Source: CAVOXO01 sp963700425 (GTDB taxonomy: Bacteria; Actinomycetota; Acidimicrobiia; Acidimicrobiales; Microtrichaceae). Taken from it: a stretch of 64,000 nt of DNA. Positions 24,675 through 33,171 of the stretch are shown here, piece after piece. The notes under the pieces were generated by a model. That model did no database searches, had not been told where the DNA came from, and saw nothing but the letters and a program-made list of their open reading frames with translations. The DNA is taken from positions 248,001-312,000 of the forward strand of contig CAVOXO010000003.1 in NCBI GenBank assembly GCA_963700425.1, written 5' to 3'. The position numbers were made by a program, and so were the translations under genes. Positions within the stretch are counted from its first letter, which is position 1. Every line of letters begins with the position of its first letter.

Positions 24675-24866
24675 TCAGCCGGGCGTGTCGCCGCGGGCCA
24701 GCGCCGGGACCATCGGCGGATGATCGACGAACTCCCCGTCGAGTCGTCGTCCACCCATCAGGAAGTGGAACTCGTCGCGATGGAATCCGTACCGGGAGGA
24801 CCCCGCCAACAGCAACGCCATCGACGCCACCGTGGCGACGTAGACGCCCGTCGGGAGCCACCGGAC
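24675..24866 (-). pseudogene. Fragment of a GT39-type membrane glycosyltransferase (N-terminal end only)
   Basis: Directly behind the HerA-like gene a frame reads a first membrane helix (VATVASMALLLAGSS), then YGFHRDEFHFLMGGR and FVDHPPMVPALAR. This matches the start of dolichyl-phosphate-mannose-type mannosyltransferases (RDELYFLACGRHL...VDHPPLVPLLAR), including the catalytic acidic pair. The frame stops soon after (GDTPG-stop). In 24422-24674 a neighbouring frame gives a weak continuation (LTAAGAGSAAVVAGR), then nothing. No start codon with a ribosome site is evident. It is a gene remnant or a heavily frameshifted copy. Confidence 0.5.
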
Positions 24867-24883
24867 ACGGCGCCGGCCCGTGC

Positions 24884-26425
24884 CTAGGTGCGCTGGTCGC
24901 CCTGCGGCGCCGCCCAGTCGGTCGGAATGTCCCCGCCGCCCTCGGGACTCAGACGTGAGCGAACAGCGGATCGGGTGGGAAGCGCGGCAATCGGGCCCGC
25001 GAACAGAACCTCGCCGAGCCGGTAGTCCGGCGCCTCCGAAATCAGGCCCGGCGGCACGTGGCTGAAGATCCCGCACAGATCGTCGACGTCGGCGACCGAG
25101 TTCATCCGCAGGAGCACCAGGTTGTCGCATTGGGAGACCACGTTGGCGTGGACCTTCGACGGCCGCTGGGTCGCGACCAGAAGGTGGAGTCCGTACTTGC
25201 GGCCTTCGGCGGCGATGGCGATGCCCAGTCCGGTGGCGGACGTCTCCAGAGCGGATTCGGGGTGGGCGGGAAAGATGTTGTGGGCCTCGTCGACCACCAC
25301 CAGAACGGGGTGTTTCTCCTCACGGCGCATCCACAGCCGCCGCAACGTCGCGGCGGCGACGAGCTGACGCTCGGCGGCCTCGCCGAAGCTCCCGAGATCC
25401 AGGACGAAGCACTGGTCGCCGAAGGGACGATTCTCGACCAGCGAGCTCTCACCCGAACGACACCACAGATCCCAGTCGGCCACGGCGAGGTTCTCGATTC
25501 GAAGTGCCAGCCGACGGCCTTCCTCCGATCCCGACGAGATCGCCGCCTCCATCACGTCGTGGAGCGAATGGGGGAGCGGGAGGGACTCGACCGCTCGCCG
25601 GAGGGCGCCGAAGGCATCGAGATCGGCCACGGGGTCGAGTTGCAGCAACAGGGCCTGGCCCTCGGTGGTGAGGTCGCTGAAGTGGATCGCCAGGGTCTGG
25701 TCACCACCGTGCCCCCTGGCCCGTGCGACCACGACGCGATCGGCAAGGGCACGGTAGGCGTCCGCAGCAGGGTCGGCGGCGGCGTCGTCACGCAGCTCGG
25801 CGAGATGAACGTGGTCGGAGTTCGGATCCAGGATGATCATCGGAAGCGACGTGGCCAGGCGCAGCCGCTCGAGGATCACGCCCGTCGTATAGGTCTTGCC
25901 CGACCCGGACTGACCACAGAGGAACGTGTGGCGGGCGAAGCCCTGGGATCGCAGCGACACTGCGACGTCGGGCCGGCCGACGACGGTACCGACGCCGAAG
26001 GTGTGTCGACCTTCCGACATCGCGGTGACGACCTGGTGAGTCTCGTCGTCGGTCGCGGTCCGGAACGGCCCCTCCCCGAAACCGTTGATGGGGGCGGTCG
26101 TATCGAGACCGGTGTCGTCGAGCCGACCCAGGAGCGCGATCGACCCCGTGACGAATCGACTCGTGGTCCGGTGGGGCCGCCCGACGTCGGCCCCACCGGC
26201 GACGTCGGTGAGGGGCCGTTCCGCCAGGTCGAGTGATTCGATCTGGCCCACCACCGGGCTCGATTCGCCGTTGTCGATGATCACGAGCCCCCCGAGGGAC
26301 AGCCCGCCGCCCAAGGGCGCAACGACGTTGCCGTGTCGTCCCCCGAGGCTGAACGCCACCGGAAGCGTCGGAATCGGCTCGCCGAGAGGTCGGCCGTTCT
26401 CCGAGATCTCATCCGCGCTGGACAT
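24884..26425 (-). CDS. HerA-like hexameric ATPase (DUF87)
   Basis: The 513-residue protein has an N-terminal beta-barrel (HAS-barrel-like) region (GNVVAPLGGGLSLGGLVIID), Walker A LCGQSGSGKTYTTG at about residue 172, DPNSDHVHL after it, Walker B VLVVVDEAHNIFPAHPES, and the sensor segment LLVATQRPSKVHANVVSQCD. These are the marks of HerA/FtsK-superfamily DNA translocases. In archaea HerA works with the NurA nuclease in end resection, and related bacterial proteins appear in defence systems. No nuclease gene is adjacent here, so the role remains open. The neighbour behind the same promoter side is the YihY protein. Confidence 0.85.
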   Translation of the reverse strand: MSSADEISENGRPLGEPIPTLPVAFSLGGRHGNVVAPLGGGLSLGGLVIIDNGESSPVVGQIESLDLAERPLTDVAGGADVGRPHRTTSRFVTGSIALLGRLDDTGLDTTAPINGFGEGPFRTATDDETHQVVTAMSEGRHTFGVGTVVGRPDVAVSLRSQGFARHTFLCGQSGSGKTYTTGVILERLRLATSLPMIILDPNSDHVHLAELRDDAAADPAADAYRALADRVVVARARGHGGDQTLAIHFSDLTTEGQALLLQLDPVADLDAFGALRRAVESLPLPHSLHDVMEAAISSGSEEGRRLALRIENLAVADWDLWCRSGESSLVENRPFGDQCFVLDLGSFGEAAERQLVAAATLRRLWMRREEKHPVLVVVDEAHNIFPAHPESALETSATGLGIAIAAEGRKYGLHLLVATQRPSKVHANVVSQCDNLVLLRMNSVADVDDLCGIFSHVPPGLISEAPDYRLGEVLFAGPIAALPTRSAVRSRLSPEGGGDIPTDWAAPQGDQRT

Positions 26426-26452
26426 GGCACCTCATGTGGTCACCTCTCGGGG

Positions 26453-27415
26453 TCAGTGATGTCGACGAGTATCGCGAAACGCCGCCTCGTCGCGGGATTC
26501 CTCGTCCGAGCCGGACGCGACATCGAAGAACCGGCCGACTGCGGGCCATCGGGCGGGGATTCGGCGGAGACCCGGCAGAGCGAACACCAGGTCGGAGATG
26601 CTGCCGAACCGTTCGAAGATCACCGCGTCGAGCACGAAGGTCGCGGTCATGAGCCGTCCGATGATGAACAGCCATCCCAACAGGGCGACGGCCAGGCCGA
26701 AGGCCCCCATGGTCTCCGAGGCACGGCTGATCTTCTCGGGAAGGTAGTACTGCATGAACCAGTGAAGTCCGGCCATGGATGCGCCCAGCAGAACAGCTCC
26801 GGGCAGGAGGGCGCCCGGATCGCTCGTGCCTCTCGGCAGGGTCCAACTCACCACGAACCAGCCGACGGCGTAGAACACACCCCCGACCGCCAGGCTCGTC
26901 GTCGCGATCGCGATCCCCGTGCCGTCACGGAACCGGTTGATGACGCCGACCACGATGATCGTCACGATCAGGAGGCCCGACACCGATGCGGCCATCCGTG
27001 CGGTGGCCCTTCCGTCGCGGCCGGAGAGCCGCCACGCGCCCGCCGAGCAGGCCGACAGGACCTTTGTGAGGCTCCGCCCGGCCCACAGCATGAGACCCAG
27101 CCCGCTGACGATCAACACCACGCTGCTGCGTTGGGCGGTCTGTGCCGCACTCTGAACCTCGTCGGCGACCGAGCCCGTGACGGACCCGGCGTCGAGCATC
27201 GACGCGACGGCGTTCTTGCCCCCGAGAGCGGTGAGCAGCCCGACGACGAAGATCACGCCGGGGATCTCGAAGAGGAAGAGGCGGAGCGCGACCGCGCTGC
27301 CGAGAACCGAACCGAAGACGTCACGGTCACGCTCGATCAGCAGAACGGCGAGGTCGAGAGGCACGAAGGTCGCCGCGTCTCTCCTCGACGACGCCACCGA
27401 TGAACTCGGCGGCAT
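26453..27415 (-). CDS. YihY/BrkB-family membrane protein
   Basis: The 320-residue protein has about six hydrophobic segments. It carries the branch-specific start PLDLAVLLIERDRDVFGSVL, followed by GSAVALRLFLFEIPG, and the conserved middle GAVLLGASMAGLHWFMQYYL and FGLAVALLGWLFIIGRLM. The tail is polar and charged. ATG at 27415 has GGAAGG about 9 nt upstream; the true N-terminus could be longer if a frameshift lies upstream. The family was once called ribonuclease BN but is a membrane protein of unclear function. Confidence 0.8.
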   Translation of the reverse strand: MPPSSSVASSRRDAATFVPLDLAVLLIERDRDVFGSVLGSAVALRLFLFEIPGVIFVVGLLTALGGKNAVASMLDAGSVTGSVADEVQSAAQTAQRSSVVLIVSGLGLMLWAGRSLTKVLSACSAGAWRLSGRDGRATARMAASVSGLLIVTIIVVGVINRFRDGTGIAIATTSLAVGGVFYAVGWFVVSWTLPRGTSDPGALLPGAVLLGASMAGLHWFMQYYLPEKISRASETMGAFGLAVALLGWLFIIGRLMTATFVLDAVIFERFGSISDLVFALPGLRRIPARWPAVGRFFDVASGSDEESRDEAAFRDTRRHH

Positions 27416-27537
27416 CGTCGACCTTCCGTCGTTGGCGTGCCATCAGGCTCAGGTCACGCGCCTCGTCGTCGCTCTCGCCGCGGTCGTCGCCCCTCACCTG
27501 TCGTAGGCATCGGAGTGCCCGCCGTTCGATGATCCCG

Positions 27538-28523
27538 ATGAATGTGCCATCTCCCGACTCCTTCCGCCGAGGCCGCCCGAGAAGGCTAACCGCTCACGGC
27601 GCCGGATCGACCGGGCTCGACGGCGACATGACCCAGTCGGCCGACGGACGTCACGTTCTGTTCTCGTCGCTGGCCACCAACCTCGTTCCGGGCGACACCA
27701 ACGCCGGCAACCCGATGACGCTCGCCGGTCTCGATCTCTTCGTGAGGACATGGTCGCCGACACCACCCGTCGCGTCTCGGTGCAGCCCGACGGCACCGAG
27801 TTCCCCAACGTCGACCCCGAGGTTTCCCAAGTCGGCGCTCACGGGGCCATCTCGCGCAACGGACGGTTGGTGATCTTCACCGTGCGCGCCGACCCCGGCG
27901 GATCCGACACGAAGATCTACCGCCACGACCTCGTCGCGGCCCGGACCTCACGTCTCGTCAGTCTCACCGGATCCGACCCGTTCCCCATCGGGCCTCCTGA
28001 TGTCTCCGACGAGGGGGCGATCGTGGCATTCCCGGCGTTGGTACCGGGCGGTGCGCGCCGCGCCGTGGTCCTCGACGCCGCCAACAGCCTGACCGACATC
28101 GGCAGTGCCGAGGACAGCAATCCCCGCCTGTCGGGCGACGGGCGCTTCGTGGCGGCCGACGACCTCTTCGTCGCAGACCTCGACACCGATGCCCCCGACG
28201 TGGTGGCCGGTATCCCGACGACGGGATGGAACACGTTCGTGCGGACGCTGTCGACGGGGTCGCTCCAGAACGTCACCGCGGGTCACGATGATCTCTTGCG
28301 TCGGCAGGCGTGGGGTGGCCGGTTCCTCTCCGCCGACGGCACCCGCGTGGTGTCCCAGGGTTCGGTGGCCGGCGTGAACGCCATCTGGTCGCATCCGGTC
28401 GACTGGGTGAACGGGGCGCGCGGGAGGCGTCCCACGGCCTCGAGCTGCGTCGGTAGGGTTGGGCCCGACAGCGGCGCGGTGACAACCGATCACCGGGCCC
28501 CTAGGCGAGGAGAACGGCAATGA
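27538..28523 (+). pseudogene. PD40/TolB-like beta-propeller protein, frameshifted and lacking its N-terminus
   Basis: The repeats ADGRHVLFSSLATNLVPGDT, LDLFVR, VADTTRRVSVQPDGTEF, ISRNGRLVIFTVRADPGG and LSGDGRFVAADDLFVADLD follow the WD40/PD40 pattern seen in secreted actinobacterial propeller proteins. The first part (from 27538) and the second (from 27750) are in different frames; a G is missing in GTGAGGACA near 27745, and restoring it gives DLFVRDMVADTT. No signal peptide precedes the first blade, so the 5' end is missing or lies beyond another break. The last 35 codons (GRRPTASSCVGRVGP...) look non-coding. Confidence 0.6.
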
Positions 28524-28795
28524 CGACAATGGATGAAGCACTGGACGGCGCAGCGACCCTTCTGGAGGAAGCACCCGACGCGATCGCGGCGATCGTGACG
28601 GAGAGGGCGCAGCTCTCCGCCGATGCCGTGGGGGTCGCCGCCGACGTCGCCGCCGCCACCGCCGATGAGGCGGTCAAGGTCGCCCGCCGGTTCGGGTTGA
28701 AGAAGGTGTTGATCCTGCTGGGCCTGGCCGTACTCGTCGGGTTCGCAGTGTCGTACTCGAAGAAGAAGTCGGCGGAGTCGTCGTATGAGTCCTGA
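28520..28795 (+). CDS. Small single-helix membrane protein
   Basis: The 91-residue protein has GAGGAGA before its ATG. An acidic, Ala-rich amphipathic stretch (residues 1-58, DEALDGAATLLEEAPDAIAA) is followed by a basic stop (KVARRFGLKK), one membrane helix (VLILLGLAVLVGFAVSY), and a short tail rich in Lys and Ser. It resembles small envelope-anchored proteins in actinobacteria, but I cannot name a family. It lies just ahead of fumC on the same strand. Confidence 0.65.
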   Translation: MTTMDEALDGAATLLEEAPDAIAAIVTERAQLSADAVGVAADVAAATADEAVKVARRFGLKKVLILLGLAVLVGFAVSYSKKKSAESSYES

Positions 28796-28844
28796 CCGAC
28801 GTTGACGGTCGGATGCGTGTGGTCGACCGTCGAGGGAGGTCTTC

Positions 28845-30206
28845 GTGACTCGGCCCGAATCCTCCGAACCACTGTTCGGGACCCACACCGCCCTGGCGGT
28901 TCAGAACTTCGAGATCTCCGGCGAGTCCGTTCCCTGGGTGTTGGTGGACGCGCTGTTGGCGATCAAGGCCGCCGCGGCGGAGGTCAACGCGCGCCGACCA
29001 GGCGACACCGGGGTGGATGTTGAGACGTCGGACGCGATCATCTCCGCCGTCGCGGAGGTTCGGGCCGGCGGGTTCGAGAGCCACTTCCCCGTCGACGTCT
29101 TCCAGACCGGCTCGGGCACCTCCACCAACATGAACGTCAATGAGGTGGTCGCAACCCTGGCGAGCCGACGGCTCGGAAGGGAGATCCATCCGAACGACCA
29201 CGTCAACGCGTCGCAGTCGTCCAATGACACGTTTCCGGCTGCCATCCGTGTCGCCGCACTCGGGGGCGTGGTGGAGGGCCTTCTTCCCTCGCTCGATCGG
29301 CTTCGCGGCGAACTCCGCCGAGCGGCGGTCCGCTTCGAGTCGGTGGTCAAGGCCGGTCGGACTCATCACATGGATGCCACACCGGTGATGCTCGGCCAGG
29401 AGTTCGGCGGCTACTCGACCCAGATACGCCAGGCGATGGATCGCCTCGGCGACGGCCTCGATCGCCTCGGGGCTCTTCCGATCGGTGGGACTGCGACGGG
29501 AAACGGCCTGAACGCCCCGATCGGTTTCGGACGCGAGGTTGCCGGGCTGTTGGCGGCGGAGACCGGTCTACCGATCACCGAAACAGACGAGCATTTCTCT
29601 GCACAGGGATCCCAGGATGCTCTGGTGGAGTTGTCGGGACACCTGCGGGGAACGGCTGTCGCGTTGTTCAAGATCGCCGGCGACATCCGGTTGATGGCGA
29701 GCGGGCCGCGTACCGGCCTGGCCGAGATCACGCTGCCGTCCCTGCAACCCGGATCATCGATCATGCCGGGAAAGGTGAACCCCGTGATGTGCGAGGTCGT
29801 GACCCAGGTCGCCGTTCAGGTCATCGGCAACGACTCGGCTGTCGCGTTCGCCGGATCCCAGGGAACCCTCGAGCTCAACGTGTTCCTCCCGGTGATCGCC
29901 AGAAACGTCCTCGACACGATCGCGCTGCTGAGCAGTGCCGCCGATTCCTTCGCCACCCGCTGCGTGGCGGGCATCGAGGCGAACGCCGATGTGTGCCGCT
30001 CCTATGCAGAGTCGACGCCGGCCATCGCCACCGCCCTCAATTCCCACCTCGGATACGACGAGGTCGCCGACATCGTGGCCGACTCCGCGGCGACCGGCCG
30101 GACCATCCGCGAGGTCGTCCTGGATCGCGCGCTGCTGTCGGCCGAGGTGCTCGACGCCGCGCTCGACGTCGACTCGATGGCCCGAGGCACGAACCCGCCC
30201 GCGTGA
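28845..30206 (+). CDS. fumC: Class II fumarate hydratase
   Basis: The 453-residue protein starts at GTG 28845, with GAGGGAGG upstream. It is a close match to FumC: TGSGTSTNMNVNEV, NDHVNASQSSNDTFPAA, GRTHHMDATPVMLGQEFGGY and the signature GSSIMPGKVNPVMCE, with the catalytic His in GRTH and the Ser in the GSSIMPGK loop. The enzyme interconverts fumarate and malate in the TCA cycle and forms a cytoplasmic tetramer. The length is normal. TRPESSEPLFGTHTALAVQN is the usual N-terminal strand, so the start is well supported. Confidence 0.95.
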   Translation: MTRPESSEPLFGTHTALAVQNFEISGESVPWVLVDALLAIKAAAAEVNARRPGDTGVDVETSDAIISAVAEVRAGGFESHFPVDVFQTGSGTSTNMNVNEVVATLASRRLGREIHPNDHVNASQSSNDTFPAAIRVAALGGVVEGLLPSLDRLRGELRRAAVRFESVVKAGRTHHMDATPVMLGQEFGGYSTQIRQAMDRLGDGLDRLGALPIGGTATGNGLNAPIGFGREVAGLLAAETGLPITETDEHFSAQGSQDALVELSGHLRGTAVALFKIAGDIRLMASGPRTGLAEITLPSLQPGSSIMPGKVNPVMCEVVTQVAVQVIGNDSAVAFAGSQGTLELNVFLPVIARNVLDTIALLSSAADSFATRCVAGIEANADVCRSYAESTPAIATALNSHLGYDEVADIVADSAATGRTIREVVLDRALLSAEVLDAALDVDSMARGTNPPA

Positions 30207-30207
30207 T

Positions 30208-30223
30208 GGCGGGTCGATCCGCC
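30208..30223. terminator. Short GC hairpin after fumC
   Basis: GGCGG (30208-30212) and CCGCC (30219-30223) flank a 6-nt loop immediately after the fumC stop, between two convergent genes. There is no T-run, so this is only a possible terminator. Confidence 0.3.
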
Positions 30224-30249
30224 GTTGCGGGGGTCGCCCGCCCGAGCCT

Positions 30250-31362
30250 CTAGAGCGAGGGGATGCACCGCCCTCGCCCGGCTTCGCGAAAACCGGCTCG
30301 ATCGCCGGCCGCCAGTTCGATCAGTCCGGGTCGGGCCTCGGGAGACATGATCTGCGACTGGTCGCCCACGTGGGCGAGGCCGACGAGGTGCCCCAGTTCG
30401 TGAACGATGACGGCGCGGACCTGCTCGGGTCCGTCAGGGATGGTCATGACCGCCGCGAGGTCGGGTCCGTCGAGCGACACCGAACCGGTCACCAGGACCT
30501 CCCGAACGTTGCCGTCGGAATCCACGGCCTCGACCGGGATGGACCCGGCGACCCCGATGACGGCTCCCGCCAACATCGGGTCGTCGGCCGGTGTCGACCA
30601 TGAAATGAGCACCGGAGCCCACACGTCTCCGTATCGGTCGGGCTGAAAGGCCTCCCGGTCGAACGAGGGTGTCTCCTCTGTCGATCCCACGTCCTCGAAG
30701 ACGAGACCGGTGGCGTCGCCGACGGACGCGAGCGCCTCGTTCAAGATGAGGTCCCCGCCCTCTGGCATGTCCTTTGCGTTGACGACGAAGCGGATGGGCC
30801 GGCACGGGTCGTAGACAACGGGGCTGCCGTCGGTGCGCTGCGTGGAGATGAACCGGAACGGACCGGGGTCGCCCGACCGATCTGCCGGCCGACCCAGCGG
30901 CTCGGTCGAAGGATTCTCGACGGGAGTCGGGCGCGGCTCTCCGCTGGTCCCGTCGTCGAGCGGCACGGCGGGGCGTGAGACAGGGTCGGGCAACGCGATG
31001 TCGGACATCGAATAGCGCGGTCCCTCGGACCGCTGATCCCGTGTCATCACTCCCGAGAAATCGATCGTCACAGCGAGTACCCCGAAAGCCGCGACGACAC
31101 ACACCGACAGCGCAACGACGAGGCTCCTCATCGCGAGGGTCGCGGTCCGGCGCCGCTTGTCCTCGGCTGCCCTCGTCCGGGCGAGCGCAGCGCTCTGTTC
31201 GGCCATCAGCCGCTGTTGTTCCATCTGGGCCCAATGCTGGTGGTGGGCCTCTCTCAGCCATCGATCGGGCGGCGGCGGCACGAGTGGGCCGCTCGGGTCG
31301 TTCCCGCTCTCCCGGGGTCCCACCCAGGAGCCACCGGTCGGGAGACCTTCGCCCTCCTCCAT
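30250..31362 (-). CDS. Membrane-anchored metzincin-like zinc metalloprotease
   Basis: The 370-residue protein, starting at about 31362, has a cytoplasmic segment with an amphipathic helix rich in Gln, Ala and Arg (HWAQMEQQRLMAEQSAALAR), one membrane helix (LVVALSVCVVAAFGVLAV), a Pro-rich linker, and a catalytic domain. The zinc site is HELGHLVGLAH starting at about residue 321 (HExxHxxGxxH), followed by a Met-turn (QIMSP). It therefore belongs with matrixin-like or M57-type proteases. YDPCRPIRFVVNAKDMPEGG resembles the fold's first strand. It should act outside the membrane. The substrate is unknown. Confidence 0.7.
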   Translation of the reverse strand: MEEGEGLPTGGSWVGPRESGNDPSGPLVPPPPDRWLREAHHQHWAQMEQQRLMAEQSAALARTRAAEDKRRRTATLAMRSLVVALSVCVVAAFGVLAVTIDFSGVMTRDQRSEGPRYSMSDIALPDPVSRPAVPLDDGTSGEPRPTPVENPSTEPLGRPADRSGDPGPFRFISTQRTDGSPVVYDPCRPIRFVVNAKDMPEGGDLILNEALASVGDATGLVFEDVGSTEETPSFDREAFQPDRYGDVWAPVLISWSTPADDPMLAGAVIGVAGSIPVEAVDSDGNVREVLVTGSVSLDGPDLAAVMTIPDGPEQVRAVIVHELGHLVGLAHVGDQSQIMSPEARPGLIELAAGDRAGFREAGRGRCIPSL

Positions 31363-31499
31363 CACTGTGACTGTACCCGCGCCCCGTTCGGAGGGCCGAG
31401 GGCATCGGCGATGTGCGGGATCGTGCATCCGGACGCGTCGGACGTGGCGTAGAAACTAGGGAGTGGCGGCAACGCGTCCGCCCTACGGGAGACTCGCTC

Positions 31500-32315
31500 A
31501 TGACGGCATCAACGATCACCAGGTCCGACGGCGACATGCTCGAGGTCGGCGACGACACGTTCGCCAGGCTTCGGAGGTACAACCTGGTCATGGGTGTCCT
31601 GCACGCGGTGTCGGGCACGCTCATGGTGGTCCTGGCCAACGATTTCGTCGTCCAGGTGTCCACGTTCACGCTCAACGGCCCTCCGGGGACGCCGTTGTCG
31701 GACGGGTCGATCAGCGAGGTCTGGTCGTTCCGCCTGGCTCTCGGCACCGCTGCGTTCCTCTATCTCTCCGCCCTGTTCCACTTCGTCGTCGCGTCGGGGC
31801 CCGGGTTCGCCGTCTACCGGAGGGAGCTCCGGGCGGGACGCAATCGGTTCCGTTGGGTCGAGTACTCGCTGTCGGCCACGCTGATGCTGATCCTGATCGC
31901 GCTGGTGTCGGGCATCACCGATGCCGCGGCACTCATCGCCATCGCCGGAGCCAACGTCGCCATGATCCTGTTCGGGTGGGTCATGGAGATGGTCAACCCG
32001 CCGGGCAGGGTGGTGTGGTGGTCGCCGTTCTGGTTCGGCTGCATCGCGGGGATCGCTCCCTGGGTGGCTCTCGTCGTCTCGGTGGCCTACAGCGCCTCAC
32101 GATCCACCACGGGCGGCCCACCCGGATTCGTCTACGGGATCATCGCCACGATCTTCGTGGCCTTCAACTGCTTCGCTGTCAACCAGTGGCTGCAGTATCG
32201 CCGCACCGGCCGCTGGGCGTCGTACGTCTTCGGTGAGTCCGTGTACATCGCGCTCAGCCTTGCTGCCAAGAGCCTGCTCGCGTGGCAGATCTTCGCCAAC
32301 ACCCTGATCGACTGA
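31500..32315 (+). CDS. Heliorhodopsin
   Basis: The 271-residue protein starts at ATG 31500 (GGGAGA upstream) and has seven hydrophobic helices. The retinal Schiff-base lysine is K257 in helix 7 (LSLAAKSLLAWQIFANTL), and the likely counter-ion is E121 in helix 3 (RWVEYSLSATLMLILIAL). Their spacing of 136 residues agrees with the family prototype. RLRRYNLVMGVLHAVSG at the N-terminus and the short polar ends fit heliorhodopsins, which are oriented oppositely to type-1 rhodopsins. They sense light or aid membrane stress responses; no pump motif is present. A carotenoid oxygenase that could supply retinal lies 0.9 kb away. Confidence 0.9.
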   Translation: MTASTITRSDGDMLEVGDDTFARLRRYNLVMGVLHAVSGTLMVVLANDFVVQVSTFTLNGPPGTPLSDGSISEVWSFRLALGTAAFLYLSALFHFVVASGPGFAVYRRELRAGRNRFRWVEYSLSATLMLILIALVSGITDAAALIAIAGANVAMILFGWVMEMVNPPGRVVWWSPFWFGCIAGIAPWVALVVSVAYSASRSTTGGPPGFVYGIIATIFVAFNCFAVNQWLQYRRTGRWASYVFGESVYIALSLAAKSLLAWQIFANTLID

Positions 32316-32329
32316 GCACCGGTCGCCTC

Positions 32330-33082
32330 TCAGATGCCCCTGGTCGCGCCCCCGTCAACGGGCAGAGCGGTCCCGGTCACGAATCGGGCCTGTTCGCTGC
32401 ACAGAAATGCCACGATCGCCCCGAAGTCGGCAGGGTCGCCCACCGTGCGGGTGGGGACGTCGGCGACCAGCCGGTCGAGATCGCCTTCATGGAGCGACGC
32501 AAGGCGGTCGGTGCGGTGGATGCCGGGCTGCAGAGAGTTGACGGTGACCCCGCGAGGGGCCACTTCGCTGGACAGCACCTTGAGAAAGCCCGTGACCCCG
32601 GCCCGGGCGGTGACCGAGGCCATCAGATTCGCGATCGGCTGGCGGGCGCCGATCGAGGTGATCGCCACCACCCGACCCCAGCCCGCGGCCGTCATGGACG
32701 GGATCGCCCGCCGGCACATGGCCACCGTCGACAACAGGTTCAGATCCAGGGCGGCGCGGTAGTCGTCGATTCCCGTGGAGGAGAAGGTGCCCGGCGGCGG
32801 ACCACCGGCGTTGGCGACGAGGATGTCGACCCCGCCGAGAGCCTCCTCCGCCTCGTGGACGAATCCCTCGGCGCCCTCGGGCGAGGAGACGTCGGCCACC
32901 AGGGCGGTGATCTCGGGTCCGTTCGCGGCCAGCCGGTCGCGAGCCTCGGCGAGTCGGGCCTGATCCCGACCGCAGATGGCGACGCGGGCTCCCTCGGCGG
33001 CCAGTGCCGCTGCCGCTGCGAAACCCAGTCCGCCCGACGAGGCGGCGACTGCCGCCCGCTTGCCCCCGAGTCCAAGCTCCAT
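32330..33082 (-). CDS. Short-chain dehydrogenase/reductase family protein without the usual Tyr/Lys pair
   Basis: The 250-residue Rossmann protein has a glycine-rich start altered to ASSGGLGFAAAAALA, then CGRD, VADVS, NAGGPPPG and the Ser of the active site (ITSIGARQP). The place of the YxxxK pair reads SVTARAGVTG, so the catalytic Tyr and Lys appear absent. This belongs to a subfamily near FabG in which the same positions are replaced. It may be a non-catalytic or altered reductase. It sits between the heliorhodopsin and carotenoid oxygenase genes, in the opposite direction. Confidence 0.75.
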   Translation of the reverse strand: MELGLGGKRAAVAASSGGLGFAAAAALAAEGARVAICGRDQARLAEARDRLAANGPEITALVADVSSPEGAEGFVHEAEEALGGVDILVANAGGPPPGTFSSTGIDDYRAALDLNLLSTVAMCRRAIPSMTAAGWGRVVAITSIGARQPIANLMASVTARAGVTGFLKVLSSEVAPRGVTVNSLQPGIHRTDRLASLHEGDLDRLVADVPTRTVGDPADFGAIVAFLCSEQARFVTGTALPVDGGATRGI

Positions 33083-33171
33083 CGGGGGCGAACAGTAGTC
33101 GTGCCGACGGGTACCGTGGGCCCGACATCCCGAAGCGTCGCCCGCGACGAACCGACCGAGGAGTACCGAGA

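Noticed and set aside
24337..25130. A complete glycosyltransferase gene
   Set aside because: Only the first 60 codons match; the remainder has stops and no helices in any single frame.
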